A stretch of 64,000 nt of DNA from an uncultured Faecalibacterium sp. (GCA_934548045.1 CAKTEM010000013.1:1-64000), one strand, 5' to 3'; positions 1 through 6,160 are shown, counted from the stretch's first letter. The notes: generated by a model not told the origin, from the sequence alone. Program-made: numbers and translations.

Positions 1-2
1 AT

Positions 3-89
3 ATTGAAATCAATAAACAAATCGTCAATAGACTAAAAGAACGTAACCAACTTTATGCTGTCTACTACACATGGAGGAAAAGTAAATGA
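3..89 (+). CDS. C-terminal end of an upstream phage gene (partial)
   Basis: An open frame enters from the left edge and ends at TGA 87-89, coding 28 residues that finish NQLYAVYYTWRKSK. Its stop overlaps the ATG of the next gene in an ATGA arrangement, the same coupling seen between later genes of this cluster, so it is probably the tail of a real gene in the same operon. The fragment is too short to assign a family. Confidence 0.5.
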   Translation: MEINKQIVNRLKERNQLYAVYYTWRKSK

Positions 90-625
90 TTAAAGATTAT
101 GGAGACCGCACCGAATTTGAAACTGGTGCCAAGCGCGATATGCACGCAGGGAAAGGCCGTATGGACCTTCTGCCTTGGTATGGCATTATGGAGGTCAGCA
201 AGCACTGCGAAGAAGGTGCGCTGAAGTACGGCGAGCACAATGTGGACAAGGGGATTCCTCTGCATTCGCTGCTGGACAGTGCTTCTCGGCATCTGGCAAA
301 GTACATGGTCGGTATGGACGATGAGGATCACCTGCGCGCTGCCTGCTGGAACCTGCTCTGGGCACTGAACCAGCGGGTGACACACCCGGAGTTGGATGAT
401 AGATTTCTTAGCAAATTAAAATCAGAAAACTCGGAAGATAGTGGAATCGCACGGGAACCTGTTGTTTCGGTTGTCTGTAAAAGATGCGGCGCGCATTTTG
501 ACGTTCCAGCCGAAAAGTGGAACAAAATTAGATTTCCGGGCCATTATGTAAATGATTTCTATATTATGAAATGCCCGTATTGCGATGATAATGCAGAGAT
601 TGTGGAGGTAAACACCGATGAATGA
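86..625 (+). CDS. DUF5664 / dATP-dGTP diphosphohydrolase N-terminal-like protein with zinc ribbon
   Basis: A 179-aa protein in two parts. Residues about 13-105 (TGAKRD, GKGRMDLLPW, ALKYGEHN, LDSASRHLAKY, HLRAACWNLLWAL) match my knowledge of DUF5664, a phage family of all-alpha MazG-like nucleotide hydrolases (the N-terminal domain of dATP/dGTP diphosphohydrolase). Residues about 128-170 carry CKRCG and CPYC, a zinc-ribbon pair. With thyX 3 kb downstream this suggests nucleotide-pool management during phage replication. No purZ or modified-base polymerase gene is visible here, so a base-Z genome cannot be claimed. It overlaps both neighbours by a few bases, so it lies inside a tightly packed early operon. 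Confidence 0.65.
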   Translation: MIKDYGDRTEFETGAKRDMHAGKGRMDLLPWYGIMEVSKHCEEGALKYGEHNVDKGIPLHSLLDSASRHLAKYMVGMDDEDHLRAACWNLLWALNQRVTHPELDDRFLSKLKSENSEDSGIAREPVVSVVCKRCGAHFDVPAEKWNKIRFPGHYVNDFYIMKCPYCDDNAEIVEVNTDE

Positions 626-785
626 CTGGATGCGCGAAGTGGACTATGCAACCTACTGCCCGAAGTGCAAAAGCTTCAAGGTACTGGAAACGGACGAGCC
701 TTGCAATGAGTGTCTGACGGAATGTGCGCGGGAAGGAACTAAGAAACCTATCAACTTCAAAGAAGCCAAGGTGAAGGTTAAATGA
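618..785 (+). CDS. small CxxC zinc-finger-like phage protein
   Basis: A 55-aa ORF beginning at ATG 618, overlapping the upstream stop by 8 bases. It carries two cysteine pairs, CPKC at residues 14-17 and CNEC at 29-32, plus a further Cys at 36, arranged like a small zinc ribbon. The C-terminus is lysine-rich (KEAKVKVK). Its stop overlaps the next ATG (AATGA). The overlaps on both sides and the paired cysteines support a real gene. Function is unknown; a nucleic-acid or protein adaptor is plausible. Confidence 0.55.
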   Translation: MNDWMREVDYATYCPKCKSFKVLETDEPCNECLTECAREGTKKPINFKEAKVKVK

Positions 786-919
786 TATTTACCGAAGAGG
801 ATTTGAACTCCCTGAACGCTATTGCTGGATTTTTGCGTTCGTTTGGCTTCAATGATATGGCGGAATATCTGCTTGGCCTTCAACGCAAAATTGCAGAGAG
901 CATGAAGACGCGAAAATAA
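782..919 (+). CDS. small phage protein, 45 aa
   Basis: Begins at ATG 782, overlapping the previous stop by 4 bases, and encodes MIFTEEDLNSL followed by a probable amphipathic helix (GFLRSFGFNDMAEYLLGLQRKI) and a basic end. There are no cysteines and no membrane segment. I do not recognise a family. Translational coupling to the upstream gene is the main support. Confidence 0.45.
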   Translation: MIFTEEDLNSLNAIAGFLRSFGFNDMAEYLLGLQRKIAESMKTRK

Positions 920-946
920 CAGGCTCCTTTATGGAGGTGATTAGCA

Positions 947-1114
947 ATGGAACGTTTTCAGAAACAGGTATTAGACGAAAGTGATTACATGGCAACCATA
1001 AAACTTGCAACTACTGTAAGGAATATTATAAAGATATTTCTTATGCCGGTTGCATTTTGGGTGGCGTGTGTGATTGCCGTCTATAAATGGACGTGGAAGA
1101 CTATCGGTTGGTAA
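947..1114 (+). CDS. small single-pass membrane phage protein
   Basis: A 55-aa ORF preceded by a strong GGAGG (933-937). Residues about 27-46 (NIIKIFLMPVAFWVACVIAV) form one hydrophobic segment followed by KWTWK, so the protein is probably a single-pass membrane protein with a short cytoplasmic N-terminus. It is the last gene before the hairpin at 1127-1150. No known family recognised. Confidence 0.5.
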   Translation: MERFQKQVLDESDYMATIKLATTVRNIIKIFLMPVAFWVACVIAVYKWTWKTIGW

Positions 1115-1126
1115 TCTAGTAGTATT

Positions 1127-1160
1127 GAGCCGTGGAGAAATCTGCGGCTCTTTATTTTTT
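1127..1160 (+). terminator. intrinsic terminator (copy 1 of a repeated hairpin)
   Basis: GAGCCG (1127-1132) pairs with CGGCTC (1145-1150) across a 12-nt loop and is followed by a T-rich run. The whole 24-nt hairpin recurs exactly at 2538-2561. Confidence 0.7.
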
Positions 1161-1179
1161 ATAAAGGAAAGGAATAACT

Positions 1180-1395
1180 ATGCTGAAAAAACTTGTTGCC
1201 CGTATCAAAAAGATATTTCGTGCGAAACCCAGCACTGTTGAGTGCAAATCCAATCCTCTGATGGATGCCATTTCTGCATGGAATGTCGCTAAAAACCATT
1301 TCGATAACTGCGACCCGGATTGTATTTCTACAGCTATCTTTGAGTTGCAGGCTGCAGAGTGCCGTTTGGATGCTGCGAGGAGGGCTGTTGCATGA
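1180..1395 (+). CDS. small phage protein, 71 aa (helical)
   Basis: Starts at ATG 1180 after AAAGGAAAGG, directly downstream of the terminator hairpin. The N-terminus is strongly basic (LKKLVARIKKIFRAK); the rest is helical with NPLMDAISAWNVAKNHFDNC and ELQAAECRLDAARRA. The pattern is reminiscent of DUF2508-like small proteins, but the match is weak. The stop overlaps the next gene's ATG (1392). Confidence 0.5.
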   Translation: MLKKLVARIKKIFRAKPSTVECKSNPLMDAISAWNVAKNHFDNCDPDCISTAIFELQAAECRLDAARRAVA

Positions 1396-1592
1396 GCGCA
1401 TTTTATTTTTCAGCCTATAAATGTAGTTTATGCGAACAGAAATTCAACGACGGACTCTGTTATGTGGGGTTGGCAGATGCTCTGAATCATGTACCTGAAC
1501 TGAAAAGATTTGAACCGGTTCACCATTGCGAGCATGGAAACATCGGCTTTGGAGATTTTATGGGGTTTGAAAGGGTTGATGAAAATGACTGA
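1392..1592 (+). CDS. zinc-finger-like phage protein, paralog of the next gene
   Basis: A 66-aa protein with CSLC near the N-terminus and a C-terminal HHCEHGNIGFGDFMGFER block. The gene at 1638-1883 carries the same ending (AQHNCDNGDIGVADFIGYER) and a similar CRKC start, so the two are tandem paralogs. The Cys/His spacing suggests one zinc site made from the N-terminal CxxC and the C-terminal HxC. Function unknown. Confidence 0.5.
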   Translation: MSAFYFSAYKCSLCEQKFNDGLCYVGLADALNHVPELKRFEPVHHCEHGNIGFGDFMGFERVDEND

Positions 1593-1641
1593 TATTTGGC
1601 AGAGCGCAGAGCAGATGCTACAAGGGAGGCACGTGGGATGA
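1585..1641 (+). CDS. possible 18-residue coupling ORF
   Basis: ATG 1585 to TGA 1639-1641 encodes MTDIWQSAEQMLQGRHVG. It overlaps the end of the upstream gene, and its stop overlaps the ATG of the downstream paralog. It bridges an otherwise untranslated 45-base gap, so it may act mainly to keep ribosomes moving. It could equally be chance. Confidence 0.2.
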   Translation: MTDIWQSAEQMLQGRHVG

Positions 1642-1883
1642 ACGAACTGTATAACCAGATTTACCGGTGCAGGAAGTGCGGTAAGGAGTTCTGCCCGGTG
1701 ACGGCACATGGGAGAGCTGCTGCAGGCAAGGACATGAACGAATTTATAAGGCGTGCAAACGGAACGCCGAAGTACATATCTGAACGAATGGCACTGGTTC
1801 CGAAATTGTACGCACAGCACAACTGTGATAACGGTGATATTGGTGTGGCTGACTTTATCGGATATGAAAGGCAGGAAATCTAA
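1638..1883 (+). CDS. zinc-finger-like phage protein, paralog of the previous gene
   Basis: An 81-aa protein starting at ATG 1638 after GGGAGGCACGTGGG. It has CRKCGKEFC (a zinc-ribbon half) and ends with the paralogous AQHNCDNGDIGVADFIGYER block. Compared with its neighbour it has about 20 extra residues in the middle. The paralog pair probably arose by local duplication. Function unknown. Confidence 0.5.
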   Translation: MNELYNQIYRCRKCGKEFCPVTAHGRAAAGKDMNEFIRRANGTPKYISERMALVPKLYAQHNCDNGDIGVADFIGYERQEI

Positions 1884-1884
1884 T

Positions 1885-2016
1885 ATGGACGATTTTTTCA
1901 AGAAGATGTGCTTTTACGCTGGACAGCTGGCATGTCTGGTTCTGGTGGGGTGCGGTATTGCACTTGCGATATCGCTCACCATGTTGCTCATGCGATTCAT
2001 GTGGAGCATTGTGTGA
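1885..2016 (+). CDS. small membrane phage protein, 43 aa
   Basis: MDDFFKKMCFYAGQ followed by a long hydrophobic stretch (LACLVLVGCGIALAISLTML) makes this a single-pass membrane peptide. It begins 2 bases after the previous stop. Size and topology resemble the small membrane protein at 947-1114. No function can be assigned. Confidence 0.45.
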   Translation: MDDFFKKMCFYAGQLACLVLVGCGIALAISLTMLLMRFMWSIV

Positions 2017-2024
2017 GGTGTCCT

Positions 2025-2207
2025 ATGGAGAAACACACTTTTATATTTACCTGCAAAGACAATGGTGGCGGATACCAGAGTTTTGAAGTTAGAGCTGCTG
2101 ACAAGCAGGAAGCTATCCGTAAAGGTATGAAGACCGCAAAGAAATATGCGTGCGGCGATATTTGCGGCGACTGGGGGTGTAGGTTGAAGTTAGATGTGAG
2201 CGAATAA
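2025..2207 (+). CDS. small phage protein, 60 aa
   Basis: Starts at ATG 2025 after GTGAGGTG. The sequence MEKHTFIFTCKDNGGGYQSFEV, then AADKQEAIRKGMKTAKK and CGDICGDWGC, looks like a beta-beta-alpha mini-domain. It has three closely spaced Cys near the C-terminus. No family recognised. A weak hairpin lies in the 100-bp gap that follows. Confidence 0.45.
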   Translation: MEKHTFIFTCKDNGGGYQSFEVRAADKQEAIRKGMKTAKKYACGDICGDWGCRLKLDVSE

Positions 2208-2307
2208 AAAATCCTCCACCAGAGATGAATCTGATAGAGGACCGCGAAATATTCTTTGTGCTTTATGAGATGATTAGTCTCGAAATTATATTCGGAGGTA
2301 TGAAACT

Positions 2308-2526
2308 ATGACGAAAGACACGAAGAACTTGATTAGTTTGCTGTGGGCAAGCAAAGGGTATATGCTGGTCGGTACGGCTTTGGCTATTGCTGGAAGTGCT
2401 CTGACAATACGAGGAGCCTATTGGGATGGCACACACGCTATGCTTGCAGGCATGATTAGACTTGACAAGGAGAAGACAATGGAAATCGTTGATAAAATAA
2501 GAAACGAAAAAGATAACGTTGACTAA
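2308..2526 (+). CDS. small phage membrane protein, 72 aa
   Basis: Preceded by GGAGG at 2294-2298. Residues about 17-34 (GYMLVGTALAIAGSALTI) form a membrane segment; the C-terminal third is charged (RLDKEKTMEIVDKIRNEKDN). It ends just before the second copy of the repeated terminator hairpin and converges with the minus-strand HTH genes. Confidence 0.45.
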   Translation: MTKDTKNLISLLWASKGYMLVGTALAIAGSALTIRGAYWDGTHAMLAGMIRLDKEKTMEIVDKIRNEKDNVD

Positions 2527-2537
2527 TCAACCGCATG

Positions 2538-2570
2538 GAGCCGTGGAGAAATCTGCGGCTCTTTTATTTT
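2538..2570 (+). terminator. intrinsic terminator (copy 2 of a repeated hairpin)
   Basis: The same hairpin as at 1127-1150 (GAGCCG paired with CGGCTC, identical loop) followed by TTTTATTTT. It separates the rightward small-gene operon from the converging minus-strand HTH genes. Confidence 0.7.
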
Positions 2571-2836
2571 CTAAGCCAATTAGATATGGTTGACTGCGAG
2601 ACATGGAGAAGATCTGCAATATCGACCTGCTTCATTCCACTTTTAGCAAGGTCTTTTGCAATTACTATTTTATCGGCGTTACTAGCGATGGCAGGTAAAA
2701 TATATTCACCAATATACTTTACACCAGTTTTGCTAACAGCTTGAATACGCATTGTGCCGTCATTAAAAGCCATTTTTGCTATTTTCGCACCAGTCTTGTG
2801 ATTCACTTTGAGAAATGCAGAGAAAACATTGTTCAA
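2564..2836 (-). CDS. HTH protein, paralog 1 of 3; probably starts upstream at a non-standard codon
   Basis: The first standard start is TTG 2836, giving 90 aa: a KTGAKIAKMAFNDGT module, then a C-terminal helix-turn-helix (QVDIADLLHVSQSTISNWLRK). The same frame stays open upstream to 2881. The peptide from ATA 2875 (x-GNNLAKVLTP) aligns exactly with the MSSNLMKVFTS start of its neighbour, and a good SD, AAGGAAG at 2882-2888, lies 7 bases before the ATA. So either AUA is used as a start, or an ATG has mutated and the gene is translated from TTG or is decaying. Probable DNA-binding regulator. Confidence 0.55.
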   Translation of the reverse strand: MNNVFSAFLKVNHKTGAKIAKMAFNDGTMRIQAVSKTGVKYIGEYILPAIASNADKIVIAKDLAKSGMKQVDIADLLHVSQSTISNWLRK

Positions 2837-2886
2837 GTTTGCAGGTGTTAAAACTTTTGCTAAATTGTTACCTATAGTAATCTTCC

Positions 2887-3222
2887 TTACTTCTTTTTCA
2901 AAACATTAGAAACGGTAGCTTGGGAAATGTTCAAAATCGCTGCTATTTCCTGCTGAGTGTGTTTGTTTCGGCTTAGATCTTTGATAACTTCATTTCTTTG
3001 AGCAACAGAAGTTATCTTGGGAAGAAGTTCAGCAGCTTGAATTACTACACCGGACTTTGTGACCTTCTTAAAAAGTATACTTCCATCGTCAAAAACGGCT
3101 CTAGCGACTTTGGCACCAGTTCGCTTGTTCTCGTTAAAGGCAAGTGAGAGAAGATTTGCAGTCTTTTTTTCGGCTTTGTCCCAGTCAAGCGAGGTGAAGA
3201 CTTTCATCAGGTTGGAACTCAT
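2887..3222 (-). CDS. HTH protein, paralog 2 of 3
   Basis: A 111-aa protein starting at ATG 3222 with SD GGAGGGA. It has a conserved N-terminal module (SNLMKVF, then RTGAKVARAVFDDGS, at about residues 3-48) and a C-terminal helix-turn-helix at about 80-111 (TQQEIAAILNISQATVSNVL). The stop overlaps the SD of the downstream paralog, so the two are translationally coupled. A TTGACA-17-TATACT promoter lies just upstream. Probable transcription regulator of the prophage; the N-terminal module is not one I recognise. Confidence 0.7.
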   Translation of the reverse strand: MSSNLMKVFTSLDWDKAEKKTANLLSLAFNENKRTGAKVARAVFDDGSILFKKVTKSGVVIQAAELLPKITSVAQRNEVIKDLSRNKHTQQEIAAILNISQATVSNVLKKK

Positions 3223-3254
3223 CCTATCCCTCCTTTAAATATTAGATTGATAAT

Positions 3255-3283
3255 AGTATATTATTAAATTGATATTTTGTCAA
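3255..3283 (-). promoter_or_regulatory. sigma-A promoter of the leftward HTH genes, inside a divergent control region
   Basis: On the minus strand TTGACA (3278-3283) and TATACT (3255-3260) are separated by 17 bp. A plausible rightward promoter (TTGATA 3247-3252 with a weak -10 near 3270-3275) overlaps it. Divergent overlapping promoters between two related HTH genes are typical of a phage switch. Confidence 0.65.
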
Positions 3284-3310
3284 GCTTTTTTTGGAAAGGA
3301 AAACAACGAA

Positions 3311-3670
3311 ATGCCAACGAATCTTTTGAATGTGTTCGACCAAAGAAATTTCAAGAATACAGAAAAGAAGTCAGATGAACTTGTTGAACTGACTTTTAAG
3401 CTCAATCCCACATCTGGCACTAAATTTGCGAGGGCCGTCTTTGAAGATGGATCGGCCTTGGTGAAACAAATATCTGAAGGGGGTGCATATAAAAATGTGA
3501 TGCAATTTCCTAAAATCATATCCATTTCTCAGAGAGCGGAAATCATTAAAGAACTTCATCAGCACTATACACAGCAGGATATCGCGGCCATCTTAGATGT
3601 TTCTCAAGCCACGGTTTCTGCTGCAATTCATATCATAGATAGAAAGGAAAGAAATTATGAGAATCATTGA
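3311..3670 (+). CDS. HTH protein, paralog 3 of 3 (divergently transcribed)
   Basis: A 119-aa protein starting at ATG 3311 (MPTNLLNVF), SD AAAGGA. Its N-terminal module (SGTKFARAVFEDGS) and C-terminal helix-turn-helix (YTQQDIAAILDVSQATVSAAI) are homologous to the two leftward genes, so one ancestral regulator has given three copies on opposite strands. The end overlaps thyX by 14 bases, making it the first gene of the thyX operon. Likely a DNA-binding regulator. Confidence 0.7.
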   Translation: MPTNLLNVFDQRNFKNTEKKSDELVELTFKLNPTSGTKFARAVFEDGSALVKQISEGGAYKNVMQFPKIISISQRAEIIKELHQHYTQQDIAAILDVSQATVSAAIHIIDRKERNYENH

Positions 3671-4400
3671 ACCTAAGTACGAAATCCTCACTGATATTTC
3701 TGAGGGAGGCATAAAAGAGCTCCAGCAGATTGAGCGAGTTGCCCGTGTCTGCTACAAGAGCGAGGACAAAATTACGTCGGATGGGGAATCGGCGAAGAAG
3801 CTGGTGGGCTTTCTGGTGAAGCAGGGGCATGAGGCTATGCTGGAGCATTCTCAGCTGAGCGTGCTGTTCACCTGTGACCGGGCAATTGCCAATGAACTGG
3901 TGCGGCACCGCATTGCGAGCTTTGCACAAGAGAGCACCCGGTACTGCAATTATGCAGGGGAGAAGTTTAGCGGGGAGCTGAGCTTTATTCGACCGTATTA
4001 TATTCCTTGCGAACCTAAGGAAAAAGCAATCAAAGCAGCCAGTTCGAGCGAGGAATTAAAAAAACTCGAAACGGACTATCAAAACCACAATGCATGGTAC
4101 TGGACTTGTGATGATGCTGAAAAAAGCTACAAAACTCTCATTGCCAATGGTATGCGCCCCGAACAGGCTCGCTGCGTGCTGCCGCTGTGCTTGAAGACGG
4201 AAATCGTGGTCACTGCCAACTACCGTGAGTGGCGCAATATCTTCAAGCTGCGTACTCCTGTGGCGGCCCATCCTCAGATGCGCGAACTTATGTGCCCGCT
4301 GCTGAAGGAGCTGCAGAGCAAGATCCCGGTAGTGTTCGATGATATTTACACGTACTGGCCGAAGGATGACCAGACGAGAAAGGAAAGTGTGGAGAAGTAA
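3657..4400 (+). CDS. thyX: flavin-dependent thymidylate synthase ThyX
   Basis: A 247-aa protein that converts dUMP to dTMP using methylenetetrahydrofolate, FAD and NADPH. The signature RHRxxSxxxxSxRY appears as RHRIASFAQESTRY at residues 83-96, preceded by the HEAMLEHSQLSVL block typical of the family; the C-terminal YREWRNIFKLR segment also matches. Length is normal. Phage thyX genes supply thymidylate for DNA replication and fit with the nucleotide-hydrolase-like gene at the left edge. The start overlaps the upstream HTH gene, so the two are co-transcribed. Confidence 0.93.
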   Translation: MRIIEPKYEILTDISEGGIKELQQIERVARVCYKSEDKITSDGESAKKLVGFLVKQGHEAMLEHSQLSVLFTCDRAIANELVRHRIASFAQESTRYCNYAGEKFSGELSFIRPYYIPCEPKEKAIKAASSSEELKKLETDYQNHNAWYWTCDDAEKSYKTLIANGMRPEQARCVLPLCLKTEIVVTANYREWRNIFKLRTPVAAHPQMRELMCPLLKELQSKIPVVFDDIYTYWPKDDQTRKESVEK

Positions 4401-4402
4401 CT

Positions 4403-4795
4403 ATGAAAAATCGTATTATTTGTGTCTTTGCATGTCTGATGATGCTCGTGAGCTGTGTTGTTCTGTGCAGCTGCTCCGAAGCGGATAAGGTCAATCGGAA
4501 CATTTCCAAGCAGGCTAACTACTTTGAAGCTGAGCGCCGGATCACGGTCTATAACGCGCGTACCGACAACGTTATCCTTGAAATGGAAGGCGCTATGTCC
4601 ATCTCAAACAATGACAGCAACGAACTGGTGTGTACGGTGAAGACTGGTCCGAACGAGTACAAGAAAAACTATATTTACCTGAACGAGTACACCATGTATG
4701 TTGTTGAGGATATCACCGGCACTCATACTGATCCGTACCACTACAAGCTCTACTTCCATACGGATATTCTGCCGGATGTGGAGGTTCGTTCATGA
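4403..4795 (+). CDS. beta-sandwich lipoprotein
   Basis: A 130-aa protein with a lipoprotein signal: MKNR, then a hydrophobic stretch, then a lipobox-like VLCSC with the acylated Cys at about residue 24. The mature part (SEADKVNRNISKQANYF, then RRITVYNARTDNVILEMEG, NEYTMYVVEDITG) matches a lipoprotein family common in Clostridia prophages and usually called beta-sandwich lipoprotein. It is probably displayed outside the membrane of the lysogen; superinfection exclusion is possible but unproven. It is in the thyX operon, 2 bases after thyX. Confidence 0.75.
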   Translation: MKNRIICVFACLMMLVSCVVLCSCSEADKVNRNISKQANYFEAERRITVYNARTDNVILEMEGAMSISNNDSNELVCTVKTGPNEYKKNYIYLNEYTMYVVEDITGTHTDPYHYKLYFHTDILPDVEVRS

Positions 4796-5046
4796 CTTAC
4801 CTTGACGAGGCTGTTGCAATCGGCGTTCAGATGGCATCTGGTTTGCTTGCACCGGCGAGTCTGACGGATATTTACATCATGATTGCTCGGAAGCATAGGA
4901 TTCCGCCACAGAAGGTCGAAACCTCTATCAGGAGCGCTGTTTGTGAAATCAGTGAGCAGATGGGTGTACACTTTACGCCTATGACTTATGTTCACGTGGT
5001 GGCGCTGGGCGAAAAATATCGAAAGAAGATGATGAAAGCTATATGA
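4792..5046 (+). CDS. Spo0A C-terminal-like DNA-binding protein, copy 1
   Basis: An 84-aa protein. Residues about 25-58 (LTDIYIMIARKHRIPPQKVE, then TSIRSAVCEI) match the second half of the Spo0A effector domain (YPTIAKKYNTTPSRVERAIRHAIE in Spo0A), which holds the DNA-recognition helix. No receiver domain is present. It overlaps the lipoprotein gene and the next Spo0A-C-like gene by 4 bases each. Probably a small phage regulator; whether it binds 0A-boxes of the host is unknown. Confidence 0.55.
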   Translation: MTYLDEAVAIGVQMASGLLAPASLTDIYIMIARKHRIPPQKVETSIRSAVCEISEQMGVHFTPMTYVHVVALGEKYRKKMMKAI

Positions 5047-5381
5047 CCACCTATGAATATGTAGACAAAATTGGGGTGCCCGTTTGGATGAGCGGCTTCG
5101 ATGCTCTCATTGATGCCATCGATATTCTCAAAGGTGCCCTGCAGAACAACGAATCTCCCACCATTGTGGACATCAACCGGCAGTTGTGCTTGAAGTATCA
5201 CACGAGTGCCATTGCGATGGACAGGCTCCTTCGTCGGGCAGTGGACTATGCTGTGGTTCGGAAGCAGAAGCATGAGCCGCTTTATTACGAGGTGCTGGGC
5301 GATACTCCTCGGCAGGCGATGCCATTGAAGCAGTTCCTATACATTTCTGCAAGATATTTGATGCGAGAGGAGATGCAATAA
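5043..5381 (+). CDS. Spo0A C-terminal-like DNA-binding protein, copy 2
   Basis: A 112-aa protein aligning along most of the Spo0A effector domain: IGVPVWMSGFDALIDAI corresponds to IGVPAHIKGYQYLREAI, and SPTIVDINRQLCLKYHTSAI with MDRLLRRAVDYAV to the helix-turn-helix end. No phosphorylation domain. Paired with the smaller copy just upstream. The host side of the window carries the sporulation operon spoIIIA, so interference with, or sensing of, sporulation control is a reasonable idea but only inference. Confidence 0.6.
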   Translation: MTTYEYVDKIGVPVWMSGFDALIDAIDILKGALQNNESPTIVDINRQLCLKYHTSAIAMDRLLRRAVDYAVVRKQKHEPLYYEVLGDTPRQAMPLKQFLYISARYLMREEMQ

Positions 5382-5384
5382 GCA

Positions 5385-5591
5385 ATGATGAGGATTTATA
5401 GCATTGACGAGAAGAGCGTCAAGGATGGTAAGGTTTGGGTGCGTATTCGTGGTACCAATCCGACCATTCAGAAGCCTGTCGCTGAGATTTCGTATGAGGA
5501 AACGATGGCGGCGGTGGTCTTCCGGTACAAGGATGAGCATTGCAAGCGGATGGTAAGCATCATCAACCTTGACATCATGATTAAGGACTGA
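5385..5591 (+). CDS. small phage protein, 68 aa
   Basis: Starts at ATG 5385 (or 5388) after GAGAGGAG. The sequence MMRIYSIDEKSVKDGKVWVRIRGT suggests a small beta-rich domain with a conserved-looking KPVAEISYEE segment. No family recognised. It follows the Spo0A-C-like gene with a 3-base gap and so belongs to the same operon. Confidence 0.45.
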   Translation: MMRIYSIDEKSVKDGKVWVRIRGTNPTIQKPVAEISYEETMAAVVFRYKDEHCKRMVSIINLDIMIKD

Positions 5592-5621
5592 TATTCTTAG
5601 GACAGAAAGGGTGTGCTCTGG

Positions 5622-5804
5622 ATGGGATTTTCTAAGGATCTGAAGGAAATTATCATGATGCGGATGGCACTAAAAGAGAAGAAGCGGCAGGAAGAGGAAG
5701 CTGAGCGGCGGTGGGCTGCATTTATCGGTATGCTATTTTTCGCTGTCATCATGGTGTGCTTCTTTATCATGACGCTGTTTGAAAATTTAGGCATCATCCG
5801 CTGA
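5622..5804 (+). CDS. small membrane phage protein, 60 aa
   Basis: Start placed at ATG 5622 because AGAAAGGGTG (5605-5614) gives good spacing; GTG 5613 in the same frame is possible. The first 30 residues form a charged helix (KEKKRQEEEAERRW), followed by one membrane segment (FIGMLFFAVIMVCFFIMTLF). It is the last gene of the thyX operon before a terminator. Confidence 0.45.
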   Translation: MGFSKDLKEIIMMRMALKEKKRQEEEAERRWAAFIGMLFFAVIMVCFFIMTLFENLGIIR

Positions 5805-5808
5805 AAAG

Positions 5809-5845
5809 GGGAGGCTCTGGAGCAATTTCAGGGCCTTTTCTTTTT
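5809..5845 (+). terminator. intrinsic terminator
   Basis: AGGCTCTG pairs with CAGGGCCT across GAGCAATTT and is followed by TTTTCTTTTT. It closes the thyX operon. Confidence 0.65.
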
Positions 5846-6160
5846 GATGTCAAGATTTGTCAAAGATTGTCACGGTGTGAATTTTTGGCCATTTTTTCTC
5901 GTGGAATTTCTGTCAATAGTTGTCAATGCGTGAAAAAATGGCGATTTTATGGCCAAAAACCCACTTTGTGGCCAAAAATTTTTGCAAAAATGGCCACAAC
6001 TTTTGACGTAGATACGTTAAAAATATGCCGTTTGGCCAAAAACCCACTTTTTTCTTAATTTAATAAAAAAATTAAAAATTTTATATATAGTAGTTGGAAA
6101 TAAAAATGGGTTTTTGGCCACAGCGAGTTTTCTGCTCGAATTGGCCAAGAGGGCCACCAC
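5846..6160. repeat. repeat-dense non-coding region, possible replication origin or operator array
   Basis: No convincing gene lies in 5805-6217. The left part has five TGTCA repeats starting at 5848, 5858, 5868, 5911 and 5921, spaced 10 bp apart within each group, i.e. on one helix face. The right part has eight GGCCA sites (5887, 5951, 5970, 5992, 6034, 6116, 6143, 6152). The 17-mer GGCCAAAAACCCACTTT occurs exactly at 5951-5967 and 6034-6050 and inverted with one difference at 6104-6119. An AT-only stretch (about 6052-6090) lies between. This is the look of iterons plus an unwinding element, or of a large operator. Confidence 0.5.

Noticed and set aside
86..785. Claim of a base-Z (diaminopurine) phage
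   Set aside because: Only the DUF5664-like domain is present; no purZ or DpoZ gene is visible.
5846..6160. CRISPR array
   Set aside because: The repeats are 5-17 bp, irregularly spaced and partly inverted; there are no equal-length spacers and no cas genes.
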